Positions 22,629 to 34,783 of a DNA stretch of 64,000 bases are shown here, piece after piece. The notes under the pieces were generated by a model, which was given only the letters and a program-made list of their open reading frames with translations, did not search any database and was not told where the DNA came from. This DNA is from Russula earlei (taxonomy: Eukaryota; Basidiomycota; Agaricomycetes; Russulales; Russulaceae). The DNA is taken from contig JAGFNK010000231.1 of the NCBI GenBank assembly GCA_025769875.1, positions 1 to 64,000 on the forward strand, read 5' to 3'. The translations under genes were made by a program, and so were the position numbers. Position 1 is the stretch's first letter, and each line of letters opens with the position of its first letter.

Positions 22629-23053
22629 ATGAATGTGTGCGCGCATATGTGATGACGACTTGGCAGGTCGTTCATGTCAATGTCAATACTTTCCTCGGTT
22701 TTATTCTGTGTGTGAGAATTTGCATGAAAGCGCATATGTGCGTATCTCCGTCATCGGGGAGATTGATCCCCATCGGCCAATTATTGCCGATAAGGCACTT
22801 ACGGCCCGCGGTTCTCCGGGTTTCACTGGCCGTGGCCGTGTAGTAGGCAGATACTTAAGCGAGCGAGCTCGCGCACCCTGAACCACCCTGGTTTCGCTCG
22901 AGTATGTACGTCGAAGTGATCGTTCATATGGTACATGTAATTGCTGCCGCACACAACCTGTTTTAAGATTAGAGTAGAGAGAATCATTGACTGCGGGACC
23001 ACGTACTGATTGCAGTAGGTGATTCTCACCTTTTCTTTGTCTCATCTCACAAC
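22629..23053. other. promoter region of the kinase gene, repeat-derived
   Basis: 22660-22930 is the second copy of the repeat seen at 16080-16550 and includes the shared module at 22834. A related short stretch (GATTGATCCCCATCGG) recurs near 25926-25961. Confidence 0.6.
22834..22858 (+). promoter_or_regulatory. shared upstream module, copy 3
   Basis: GGCCGTGTAGTAGGCAGAT then ACTTAA, ending 196 bp before the kinase start codon. It differs by one or two bases from the modules at 16455 and 18050. Confidence 0.5.
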
Positions 23054-25456
23054 ATGGCCGTCATCCGTCCCAGCACGCCGCCTCAAACCGAGCAAAGTAG
23101 TCTAACTATAACCTTTTCACCTCTAAAATACGACCTATCAGGAAGTCACACACACACATCCACACCTCAAAAGCTAGCTTCAGAGAGATATAAGGACATG
23201 ACCTGGGACGTATGTGACAAATTTGTCGGGCCTATGCCAATAGCCGAATTCCTCTCGGAATTCGTGCCAGAAGCAAGCCAAGCTCGAAAGACGGAGCGCA
23301 TCATCAGCTTCGACAAGCGCTCCGTCTCACACAATGAGGATCACTTTGTCAGTCCCCACATTCAAGGGGGGATCCACGCTCACGTACATGACAGATACAG
23401 GCAATCAAAACGTCCGGCCTCGCTGATAATCTCACATTCGTCAACACCACTGCCAAGCAAGATAAGGCAATCCTAGGGAGACCAGACATCGTTATCTATC
23501 GGAAAAGGGAAGGTCATCAGGAAAACGAGCGGCTGACCTCACTGGACTGGAGAGCGGTCGATGTGTGGATCGAAAACAAAAAGGGAAAAGAGGACATTTT
23601 TCGCAACCTTACACATATGAGGCGAGAGGCTGGGGTCGAGTGTCACGTTAGGTGGACTGAGCGCGCGTATCGTGTGTGTGGTCAACTCACACATTATGCC
23701 ACTTCTATCCATCGTTCACAGTTTCGGGTCTTCTCTTACTCGATCATCCTCTTTGGAAAGGCAGAAGGGCGACTACTGCGATGGGATCGCAGTGGTGCAA
23801 TCTATACCGAGATATTCGATTGGACCAAAAATCCCAACACCCTTTCCGAATTCATCTGGAGGCTCAACTCTCTCACTTTTGCCCAGCGTGGATACGACAC
23901 CACTGTCACCTCGGTCTCGAAGAACGATAAGGGGGTTGGTGATGCACAGTCCACGCTGGCGGTATACATGGACGTCGAGAAAATTGAAGTTGAAGACCTT
24001 CGCCAGATTCTCGTCAATGACGATCATGCCACGGACGGACAGCCGAAGCCCTATATCATATGGAAACCAATATGGGAGACGAAAACCCTTTTTGGTCGGT
24101 CGACGTTTGGATTTGTGTGCCATGACGTCGAACGGAATAAACTGGTTTACCTCAAAGATTACTGGCGTACCGATTTCCCAGGTATCGAGAAAGAAGGGGA
24201 TATTTATCGCGATTTACTAGAAGCAAAAGTGCGTTTCATTCCGGAGTTGGGTCCAGCTGGCGACGTGCTGTCGACACCGGAGCATTCACTCGACGTACAA
24301 TGCACAAGGACGCAAGACTATGTGAAAGATGGCGAACGCAAACGTATTTGGTGTCCCGGTACACCGCGCGTCAAACGATATGTCCACTACCGACTTGTCT
24401 TGAACACGCTCGGACAGCCGCTGAGTACGTTCGGATCGACTCGGGAGCTATGCCAGGTCATTCGGGATGCTATGATCGGTGAGGATTGGCGTTACGTTTA
24501 AGTTTGTTGTTTGACAATTTGGAACAGCTCATACGGACGCATACGACAAAGCAAAAATTTTACATCGGGATGTGAGCGCAGGAAACATTCTGATCGCCCC
24601 AGATCGATCAGGTTTATTGATCGACTGGGACATGTCCAAGAGGGTGGATGTGACCCAGCAGAGACAACACTCCCGCACGGTATGATCTGTTTATCCCCTA
24701 TGCGCGGCGAATTGACTTCGTGTTCAGGGTACATGGCAGTTCATATCAACAGGACTTTTATTACACCCTCACGCTCGATCTCATCAAATTTCAGATGATA
24801 TTGAATCCTTTTACTGGGTTCTTATTTATATTGTCATGAAATGCCGACATTCTGCGATCGAGGGCCAATCACAAGATATGCAACGCGTATTTGATGGATA
24901 CAGAGACGTGGATGAAGATGGTGTTATCCGGGGCGGTGACGGAAAGCTATCTTTCCTACACAAACTAATGCTTCACCCGGATACGTTTGGTTTTGTCCCG
25001 GAACCATGCCGCCAGATCATTGAAGAGTTGCGCACCCTTCTTAAAACCTTCTATGATGATATTAACCCAAAATCAATTATGCCCGAACCTCAAGCGGAGA
25101 GGAATGTCCGGACGGAGGTCAAGGACGCTCACGAGAAGCTTTGTTCTTCTGAATGGGTCTTGAATCTCATAACACGGAACCTGGAATCCAAAAATTGGTC
25201 CGACGATGACGGCAGCCTATCAAAGAACATCGTTGGTCATGATCCAACGTTCAGCAGGGGCTGCCGCAAGCGCAAGGCTAAAGATGATGATAGTCCTGTA
25301 GAAAAAAAAAAGGGTCTATCATTCAACAAAAAGCGTAGAGGACGATATCCACCAAAAGGATCTTCACTTTCCAGGTATAGCTTGTCGGCTGTCTCGCAAA
25401 GCTTTCCATGTCCAAGGTAATTCTTTAGTACGTCGTCACACAGTGTCCCGCTGTAA
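23054..25456 (+). CDS. FunK1-type fungal protein kinase (732 aa)
   Basis: Exons 23054-23347, 23401-24478, 24528-24679, 24728-25374 and 25429-25456 total 2199 nt and keep the frame; introns are 48-54 nt. The catalytic region fits FunK1, a kinase group expanded in multicellular fungi. The catalytic loop is LHRDVSAGNILI (about residues 468-479), the DFG position is LLIDWDMSK (about 486-494), and GTWQFIS (about 509) takes the place of the activation segment end. The N-terminal MPIAEFLSEFVP and the RPDIVIY block are also typical. FunK1 proteins are thought to act in signalling during development or self-recognition, but substrates are not known. The C-terminus is basic (CRKRKAKDDDS, KKKGLSFNKKRRGR) and may direct it to the nucleus. 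No disabling change is seen; the last exon is the least certain. Confidence 0.85.
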
Positions 25457-26330
25457 GGCGGCATCCCATTCCAGCCCTGCGTCATTGCTCTCGACTCTCT
25501 TTCATCGCGTACCGGTTCCACCTCCGCTGCCCAGCCAGCTCTCGACCCTCTTTCATCGCAGCTCATCGCTCTGGCTCGTCTTGTTCCACATCCATGTATC
25601 GCACTCCCAACTCGCGTCTTTCTGTCTCCCCAATCCCCCAATATCCCCCTCTCTCATAGATCGCGTCTCGTATGTAGAAACTCTAGTTACGCCTTGGAAC
25701 AAGAGACCTGTTTTGTCCCTTCTTTTGTGTGTGTTTTCGCGAACTCAGCAAGCCGCCGCCCGCTGCCTTCAACACAGACTTGGTTCTTAGTGGGAAAATA
25801 CAAACAAGATTCAATTATAAGAATGCTAACTATATTATTTGGCTCGAGTAAAATTGTAACAAAATGTAAAGCCCAGATCTTCGCGTTGAGTTTAATCTGT
25901 GTGGTCAGTCTCTGTCATCGAGGCGATTGATCCCCATCGGGTGCAATTGATCCCCATCGGCCGATTATCGCCATGTAATGAGTAGACCGTTCCTATTTAA
26001 AATTTGGTGTCATATTTGTGGATGCACTTTATGTCTCGATTTATTCAATATAAATCCATGTATTAACATACGCCATTGTGTTAAGTTTATCCGAGTCTGC
26101 TAAGGCTAAATTGATCGGGCAAATTAAGTGTATATGATCCCCCTGGTGATTCGGGGCGACTCATGTTGCATCTTAGGTTACATAACTTGGGCACTGAGCT
26201 GCCCTCTCTTAAGCATTTGACTAAGTTCTAATTGTTTGGGTTGACATATTTACAATAATGCGATGCATGAGGAGAGGGCAACAAATCAATCAATTGTTTT
26301 AAAATAATTTGTAATCTGAGCTGAGTCAAT

Positions 26331-26367
26331 TCAGTGGTCAATATATTTCACCTTTATTGACCACTGA
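26331..26367. repeat. 13-bp perfect hairpin
   Basis: TCAGTGGTCAATA (26331-26343) and its complement TATTGACCACTGA (26355-26367) with an 11-base loop. It may be a MITE end pair or a leftover terminator. No function can be claimed. Confidence 0.6.
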
Positions 26368-27549
26368 GTTGAGTTTTAGTGGACTGGACTTATCCATTCC
26401 TGTCCGTCGTGATTGTCCATCCAATCCACCTGACCCCCATGCTCCTTGAATGCCATCACTGTCACTGTTTGGAGCCAGGACTTGTTGTCTCAATGCATCA
26501 TGCCTTTGCCTTTGCCTCAACATCCCTGTTTTGCAGACTTCTAGCAGGACTCTTAAGGTTGTTTTGGATTCACAAGTACGGTACCCAGGTTTCAGTTTCC
26601 TTTCATGTGATGGTCCTCTCCTAGTTCACTTTCACTATGATGTTTCTGCCCCCGTGTCCCTTTGATACACTGATGATAAGACTCAGTACATGTTCCTCAC
26701 CGCTCCCTATGATGCCTCAGCCTGTTTTTCCCCTCTTTGCCTCTTGCATCCCCCTCCAATTTGATACTCCTTTGTGACATTATATTCCTTGTCATGCTTC
26801 ACAGCATGAGCCTGCATCTATGGCTGCCGTGTGCATAGTCTCAATGCCAGCAGAAGAAACTCGTCCACGCCGTTTGAGCATAGTATCCCATCTCAATGTC
26901 AATCATTGTGTTCTCCACATCCCATAGCTTCCCTGGAACATAGACTCGTGAGTGGCACCAACTCAAACACTAGGCACTTGGATTCCTTGCCTCCACGACC
27001 ACAACCATGCATGCCACCATCATCATCGTTTTTTCTTCATTCACACTCTTTGTTCCATTCCTCAACCATTGCTTCCCACCATTTGCACAAGAAGACATTG
27101 ACATTCATGCTCATGCCCCATCACCCACCGCCAACTAGCCCCAGCCAACCCAAAAGGGTCGAAAGGCCTCTCCCAATGCCACCACCCTTGCTGCCCTTGA
27201 ACAGCATTCAAAATGGTTTACTTTTGCCTTGTTTCTCGATCCCGCATTTGCTTTACTTTGTTTAGATCTTACGATTTTGCTTTTCCTAGATTAGGCTCGC
27301 CACTGACAACACACCGACACCATCGTTGTCAACATGCATGACCACCTTTTGGGTTCCAGACTGTTTTGACAGCATACATTTATCTCATTTCTGGTACCAG
27401 CCACCTTTTATCTGCTTCAGATTCACTATTGCTTGGCATGACGGTCTCACCCTTGACTATGCTACATATCCCCTCCACAGTTCAGATCATACGTCCTAAC
27501 TACTTACAGTGTTTTTCTTTTGTTCTCTGTTGGATTAGACTCATGCCCA

Positions 27550-27863
27550 TGGCACACCAGCCTCATTTTAGCAGCGCGCACATTGTCTTGCGGATTCAAA
27601 ACCCTTTTTTCCCTGACTACCTGCCTTTGGAACATGCTTGCTCGCCTCAGTACAATATCAGCCAACCCATGCTTAGCACTAAATGTCTTCATGGTAAATA
27701 AACCTGTGGCACACCAGCCTCATTTTAGCAGCATGCACATTGTCTTGCGGATTCAAAACCCTTTTTTCCCTGACTACCTGCCTTCAGAACATGCTTGCTC
27801 GCCTCAGTACAATATCAGCCAACCCATGCTTAGCACTAAATGTCTTCATGGTAAATAAACCTG
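27550..27863. repeat. 157-bp tandem duplication
   Basis: 27550-27706 and 27707-27863 are near-identical units beginning TGGCACACCAGCC and ending GTAAATAAACCTG. They differ at a few positions, such as CGCGCA versus CATGCA and TTTGG versus TTCAG. The duplication is recent compared with the surrounding decay. Confidence 0.85.
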
Positions 27864-28747
27864 ACTTCATCTTTGAAGTCAGGCAGCAGAATTCACTTTG
27901 AGTACATCGCTCTCGTCAGCTCTCTTCCATCTCTACCATCTCACCTCTGTCTCGAATGAGCCCTGCTGCTCACTATTTCCAGGATTTGTCTTTATTGCTC
28001 TGTTTTCTGTTTTGTCTTTGCTAACAGTCCTGCCCATCTTAGATACATCATACGCTCACACCTGGACCCACCAACGCTCTCGTCAACATCTTGCCTGCCT
28101 CGACAACAACACTTTCAATAACATCTCATTCTGCCAACGCCTTCACCCACAGACATCATTTTGCCTCAAGCCTCCTCTACACCTATGACTTCAACTCAAG
28201 CACCAATGATCTATACTTGTTCCCCTTGGCAAACGCTCTTTCTCATCGCAGTACTGGCACAACTGTGTTGACTTACAGTGGTCTGCATCATCTACAAACA
28301 CTGCCAATCCGATGTGCGCTGCAGAGGGCCCAGCCTAGGCACTCTGCATGCCTGCCACCCTCATCTTGCTGCTCGGTTCTATCCACTGATGCACTTGCAG
28401 GTGTTAACCCCCCAAAGGTCGACAACCCTACGTCATTAGAGAACATCGAAACAAAGGTGGGCACTTGTCTCTCAGATATGGCGATTGTCATGGCTCACTA
28501 TCCAAGTGGCTGGAGGAGATTTTAGAACACTGTCTGGGTGTCAAGGTGTGTCACCCATCTCTCTTGAACACACCACCAACATAAACAATGGCAACACTGA
28601 CCAGGGCATGGCTGTGCGAATGGATTTTGTCCATGGCGACCAAGGCACTGCTTGGGAGTCCATCAATGTTCTCTGTGGAGGGTCCTGAGACCACGATGCC
28701 GCTTGGCTCGGTGACAATGGCATGGCAGAGAGGATACAATCACCCGG

Positions 28748-29228
28748 TGTAAGGTGGATTCCTGCTGGCCATGGAGTCATGTGATCTGGGGGTATTGGTT
28801 GACAGCTGACATGATCCCCATGAACACAAACTCCTACGCCTCACATGTCTCTCTATCAAGTTTCTCCCTCTGCCTTTCTCCTCACCAGCAATTTTCCATT
28901 CTGTTTCTTTCACCACCACCTTCCCTCATGCCTCACAAGAATGATGTCACCAGTTTCCCGGACCATTCTCGAAATGTGGACGCCACCATTTCTTGTCCTT
29001 TCATGCCTTTCCAGCCCACTTCCTCATGCCCTCGTCGACCACATCATCATTCCTCTCGACCTTTCATCATTTCCAAGTCCGCCGCCTCGCGCCTTCAACG
29101 ACCACGTCATTGCCTTCTTTGTCCTTTCATTGTTTCCCAGTCCACCACCTCGCGAACTTGTCGACCATCTCGCACTCCCACTATCAACTTCCTTTCATCG
29201 CATAGCAATTCCACCCCGGCCGCCCAGC
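28748..29228 (+). mobile_element. repeat family C fragment
   Basis: Begins TGTAAGGTGGATTCC and matches 44756-45280 (TGTAAGGAGGATTCC). It is cut at 29228 by the 5' LTR of the gypsy element. Its other half is not found at the far end of that element. Family C may be an LTR, since its 44.7 kb copy holds TATATAAAG near 45668, but its ends are not proven. Confidence 0.6.
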
Positions 29229-29849
29229 TGTTACCGAGTTGTTTGGGGTCCAGAAGATGCCAGAACACCTGAACTATGGACTGCACTGTTTGCATCATGC
29301 GTGTGTCAGATCTCGATTGTTTATGTTTGTTAATATCGCGTTCGGAACACATTGATCGTATCTTTCTGAAGATGTATTGAAGAAGCAATGAGTAGCATTG
29401 CTTCTGTTCCAGATGGTCCTGTACTGCCACGTACATCGCTTCCTTGATTAGGAAAGTACTTATGACACCGAGATTGCTACTAGGGAAGCACTTAATGCTT
29501 CCAGCACCAAGATCATTTACATAGAAGCAACCTCACTTCTATGAGCCACCTTTTGCTTTCATAGCACCAACCAGTACTACAGTAGCACAAACCTTATCCC
29601 TGTAGGGCTATATAAAGCCCCCAGTCTGTAGCAGTTGAGCCCTGAGCCCGACTTAGTTTGCCAATCCCAAACAGTTGACTCCTACCCCGTCTGCAGAGCC
29701 CCTCTCATCTTATTTCCATACTCCAGAAGGATCTAACACTCCTTCCCCTCCATGAGTATTGCTTGCTTGACTCAAGCATATCTGCATTGGTAGGACATGT
29801 TCATAGACATGACCATTGATCTTATTTAAGGCACTTTGGAGCCTTAACA
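29229..29849 (+). repeat. gypsy-1 5' LTR
   Basis: TGTTACCGAG to GAGCCTTAACA. A GGCTATATAAAG box lies near 29608. It differs from the 3' LTR by many substitutions and indels (621 versus 588 bp), so the pair is either old or from two elements. Confidence 0.9.
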
Positions 29850-29929
29850 TAAGTCGAGCTTCTATCACAGACATCACTGTGAAAGCGAACCAGAAATAGG
29901 CAGGAAGCTTTAGGACTAGGATCTAGTTA

Positions 29930-31967
29930 TCATATGGTCAGCAACCTATGCTGAAGTAGTCAAGGGAGAGAATCTATACAGAACTCTCCACGACAAGAAG
30001 AAGGTGTACTACATGACTCTCAATGAGCAGCACGGTTGGACACACGCATACTTCTGTAAAGACCCCTACTGTCATTGGCATAGACAGTGGTAAGCAGGCA
30101 CACAAGTCCTGACTCCCTAGGAAAGGCAGTGGCAAGCGGACAAACTGGAGATCGAAGGTGAACATAGCATATGGGTAAAGTTCAACCAGAAATCAAAGCA
30201 AGGAACCAAGTTTGGTTGGTTCAAAGCTAGAGAGAGGGACGATCTACCCTCAGGAATCAAAGGGACTGCCATCTGGTGTTGGGCAGACCAGGAAGGACCT
30301 AACAGATACGAGGTCCGATACAAAGGAAGCTACCTTCCTTGTGAATACATCAACGATCAGTGGTACTTTGTTGATTACCACGAAGGATGTCCCCACACAG
30401 AAGAGGACAAAGACATTGATGAATATAAGGTTCTAGGTCTAGGAATCAAGACAGATCCTTATACTACTCATTGGGAACCCAGAAGCCCAGTAGTAGACGA
30501 CCCAGCTCCATTGATACAAAAGTCATCAAGTGGAGAAACAGAACAGTCGGACCCTCCGACTACAGATCAGAAAGCAGAAGCACCAGAAGTATTGGAGCCA
30601 GCTGAAAGACTAGAGCAGACAGTACATGTCTTGCCCATTGAACCAACAATTGTTGAAAAACCAGAAGAATCGGTTGAAATGGCTACCATTGCAGCTATGC
30701 AGACAGCCACCATTGCCACCCAGACAGCAGGTGGAAGAACAGGGCCCACCATTGTAATAAACTTTGGAGGTGGTCCACCTGGTGCAGGAGGACCACCTGA
30801 GGTGGAGGAGTCCCCTTTGGACCTGCAGGTCCACCAGTACCAGGAGGAGGCCCACCCAGAGGAGGCCCTCCAGGAGGGAGACCACCTGCAGCACCTCCTG
30901 TAGGACCAGGAGTGAACCTGGCACCTCAGCCGGCACCAGGCCCCCATGGAGGAAATGGATCTCTGAAAGGAGACCCTCCTGAAGTCTTCAAAGGAGCCAG
31001 GAAGAAGACGAAGTACTTTGTACAGGATTTCAATCTATGGAATCTGCTTAACATTGACAACCCGACCATGATGATTCCAATGAAGCAAGTAGCCCTAGCT
31101 CTCACCTACATCAAAGGAGAGAAGGTGCATGAATGGGTGGTCAACCAAACGAACCTGGTAGAAGCAAAAAGAAATGGGGACCCGCCATCTCCCTATGCAC
31201 TGGTGCAGCTGGATCCAACTGACATGCTCTTTTGGACCGAATTTGTGGATGACTTGTTCAGAGAATTCAAAGACACCACAGAGCCTGAAGACACTTTCAT
31301 GGAGCTACAACAACTTGTCCATGTCTAAAGCAGCATCGCTGGATGATTATACCAGCAAATTCCTTGTTCTGCTCAGTAAAGCAGGATGGGACCAGAATTC
31401 ACCAGGAGCAGTCGAAGCCTGCAAGGCTGGACTAATCACCTGGCTGGTGCAACAAATCTACAATCGACCAGTTGGAGACATACCTGCCATCAATGATCTG
31501 CGAGCATTGATCAATGCTGCTAGGGAAGAACATGCCAGAGACCAGCTTATGAAAGCCAATATTGGATCTGGAGGTGGATCATTGACCACCAGGAAGAATC
31601 ACATGAAATCCCTACAAGCTGGGAAAAGGAGAAACCAAAGAGACCCAAATGCTATGAAGTGGACTCGGTATCCACTGATGTGGCAAGGACCAAGCAACGT
31701 CCTCCTCTGACAGAGGAGAAAAAGAAACTGCTAGCAGAAGGGAAATGCTTCATCTGCAAGAAGGCAGGGCATATCAGCTGGAACTGTCCTGACAGGGACA
31801 GAGTCAAAAAGAAATCAAGTAACCCAATGGACAAGGGAAAAGCTCGAGCTCTGGAAACAGAAAAGGAGGACGATTCAGGGGACAGTGGAAACGAAAGCAC
31901 TGTCTCTGGACGAGAAACACATCTCCTCCTCCTACCTATAACAAGAGCTCCTCCTCTGCATCCATAA
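29930..31967 (+). pseudogene. gypsy-1 gag, degraded
   Basis: Blocks of gag-type sequence lie in several frames with stops between them. The N-terminal part has YYMTLNEQHGWTHAYFC and RYEVRYKGSYLPCEYIND. A capsid-like part follows (GDPPEVFKGARKKTKYFVQD, FWTEFVDDLFREFKD). The CCHC knuckle CFICKKAGHISWNC lies at about 31750-31790. A proline- and glycine-rich linker (GGGPPGAGGPPE) separates the halves. Gag coats the RNA in cytoplasmic particles. Premature stops (for example near 30090, 30901 and 31326) rule out a working product. Confidence 0.8.
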
Positions 31968-32040
31968 AGAAGATGTCCACCAAACAGAAGGAGGACTTAT
32001 TGGAAGAACTGATGGAACAGGGTTTTTAGGAACACCTAAG

Positions 32041-33677
32041 TTGAAGGCCTGGCTTAGGAATAATAGTGTGTTGCAAGTGTACATTAGAAGACTGAATGCT
32101 ATGAATATTCCATTCACTTTCATCACTGCACACACCATGGCTGAGGAATCTGCTCTACTAGACAGTGGAGCAACAGAGAACTTCATCGATCACTCAGCTT
32201 GGAAAAGACTGAAGATTGGGAAACAAGAACTACATGAACCCATGGTAGTACGAAATGTCGACGGAACCCAGAATAAGCAAGGGGAACTCACCCATTACTG
32301 CTGGCTTCGCTGTCCGATACTAAGGAGAAGGAGAGCTTGCAAAGGTTCTATCTCACAGATTTAGGAACGGATTGGGTCATCCTGGGATATCCCTTCCTAT
32401 ATGAATTCGACCCCACCATCAACTGGAAGAAAGGACAGCTGATGGAAGGAAGGTACTGATTGAGACTGCTCAATACAAGTACCTGGATCTCTATGTCACA
32501 AATACTCCAAAAGCTGAGCAAGAGATGAAAACCGACAATTGAAGAAAGGGGAAGCCATTTACCTACAAAAGACGACTATTGCTCAGAAGTGGGCCCAAGC
32601 AGTCGATTAAACCACAGGAAGGAGAGGATCCCCCTTGCCAATGTTCCAAAGCAATTCCACCGCTTTGCAGATGTCTTCTCAGAAGAGAAGTCCTAGAGGT
32701 TCCCACCACCAAGGGAACCAGACATGCAGATAGAGCTGTTACCTGACGCACCAAAGGAACTAAACTGCAAAGTGTACCCCCTACACAAGATGAGCGAGAA
32801 TACCTCAAGAAATTCCTAGCTGATGAAGTAGAGAAGCGATATATCACTCCAGGTCCATCCAGCTACACATCTCCAGTGTTCTTCATTGGCAAGAAGGACA
32901 GCAAGGAGAAGAGGATCATTGTAGACTATTGACGACTAAATCAGTGGACCAGACGAGACAATGAACCTTTACCACATCTGGAACAAGAGGTGGAAAGACT
33001 CCGAGGGAAAAAGGTCTTCTCCAAATTCGATATACGATGGGGATACAATAATGTGCGGCTGGTAGAAGGAGATCGTTGGAAGGCAGCCTTCAAGACGCCA
33101 TATGGAACCTACCTGCCCAATGTCATGTATTTTGGGCTCAAGAACACACCAGCCTTCTTTACTAGGCTGATGAGAAGAGACTATGGTGACTGGCTGGACC
33201 GATGGGCAGAATACATGGTCAACTATCTGGATGACTTTGGAATTGCCACGGGGGACAGTCCTGAACAACTAGAAATCCATGAGCAATGTGTCAACGAACT
33301 ACTCACGTTGATGCAGAAGAAGTCATACTTCCTGAAACCTCAGAAGTGCCAGTTCATGGTGCGAAAACTAACCATGCTAGGATGGGACATAGACGAAGGG
33401 AAGATGAAGATTGAGGCCTCCAAAGTCCGAGGAATCACGGACTGGCCTCGGGAAATCAAGGACGTACACGAAGTGCGCAAAGTCATGGGAGTCCTCAGTT
33501 ACAATAGGGCTTTCATTCAAGGATTCAGTCAGATTGCTCGACCCATTATTGCCTTGACAAAGAAAGGGGTGCCATTTGAATGGACCCAAGAATGCAAAGA
33601 TGCTCTGGAACGACTTATCCAGATAGTATCTTCTGACCCTGTCCTGCTCCATCCTGATGAGGAGCGACCCTTTGAAC
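32041..33677 (+). pseudogene. gypsy-1 protease and reverse transcriptase, degraded
   Basis: The retropepsin core ALLDSGATENFIDHSA is at about 32155-32200. The reverse transcriptase follows, with KFDIRWGYNNVR, VMYFGLKNTPAFF and the catalytic NYLDDFGIATG (about 33220-33255). An in-frame TGA at 32930-32932 replaces an Arg codon in the DYRRLN block, and the frame also shifts between protease and RT. At 33677 the reading frame runs into the hAT element, at RPFEL of the RNase H start. Confidence 0.85.
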
Positions 33678-33838
33678 TAGGGCTGCCGACTGTACCCGTA
33701 CACATACGGTTTACGGCTACCGTAATACGGTATCCCGTACCGTACCGTCCGGGTAGTGGAAGTGTACCATGACGGTACGGTTGCCGGTACGGTTAGTTAC
33801 CGTACCGTACCGTATAAGGGACGCCATCAAGCCGTATA

Positions 33839-34783
33839 TATGGGCCGTATATTAGTTGTACTCAATGGCAAAAGAGTTGAGTAATGTGAGACCTTCTTTC
33901 TAGAATGTTCTGTTGTGATTGCCCAGACGAGTGAATTGGAGTGAGATCGATTGCAGGCAATTGATCCCAATCGCATGCATGCAAAGGCGACTGAGGGATC
34001 GCCCTGATGTGATCCTACATTTTTTAGCTACATTTACTTTACATCTCATCTCGTAGATAGTGTACATGATCATCAACTCGATTATTACTACGTTAAATAC
34101 TCTTTGATCGCCAGCTGCCCCCCTTATAGTCGCGGCCGCTGTCTCAACGCCAGCCCAGTCGTCTCCGCCTCATCCGTCAGCGTTCTAGCACCGCCCACTG
34201 CACCTGGTCGCCTTGCTCTCAGTCCCAACTCTCTCTCGTCGCCATTTCTACTCCACCCATCTATACCACCAAGTCTACGTCGTCACCGTTGCCCCTACAT
34301 CCTCCGCCCTGCCCGCCTCGGCCGCAGCTTCAGTTCTCGTGCCCTCAGTAAACATCACCAGCCACTGTCACCGCACGTCCAGTATCGCTAGCATAACCAG
34401 CCACCGTGCCCTTAGCCTTGCCAGCTGCCTCGGTCCCGACTGACACCCCGCCTCTGTCTCATCAGCTCCTGCGCTCTCAGTGTCGCCTGTCGCGGTGTCT
34501 GTCTCAGCGCCAACGCCAGCCTCAGTCCTGCCATCTGCTTCTGTCGCCCCAGCCTTAGCTCAGCCAGCCGCCGCCGCCGCGCCTCTTAGTCTCGCTAATC
34601 GCCTCAGTCTCATCACCTGCCCTTGTAGGCCTCAGCTTCAGCCTCCAACATCTTAACGCTATACGCCGCCGCCTCCATCATCGTCTCGCGCCCCGTTGCC
34701 CGCTCAGGCACGCACCCACGCCGCCTTACAATACCTTCAGTTATCTTATCTAGTAGGTTGTTCTCACGCACATACGTGCAGGC
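33839..34783. other. hAT 5' non-coding region
   Basis: About 950 bp between the left subterminal repeats and the first transposase ATG. It is CpG-rich and full of CTCAGTCTC or GCCAGC-like strings (34120-34650). No separate gene is supported. Confidence 0.5.

Larger units (their letters stand above)
25457..28747. other. gene-poor, transposon-derived sequence
   Basis: No gene is supported. 25440-25800 resembles the 3' part of repeat C (45240-45720): CTCTTTCATCGC strings and a block like CTAGTTACG. The rest is pyrimidine-rich on the plus strand with long but motif-free frames. It contains a hairpin (26331-26367) and a tandem duplication (27550-27863), listed separately. Confidence 0.5.

Noticed and set aside
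26831..29333. several 100-170-codon frames rich in Ser, Pro, His and Leu
   Set aside because: Pyrimidine-rich repeat DNA with overlapping frames, no start context, domains or plausible introns.
31659..31720. ARTKQR string in gypsy-1 gag, similar to the H3-like start at 17156
   Set aside because: It is internal, not N-terminal, lacks the initiator context and matches only five residues; coincidence.
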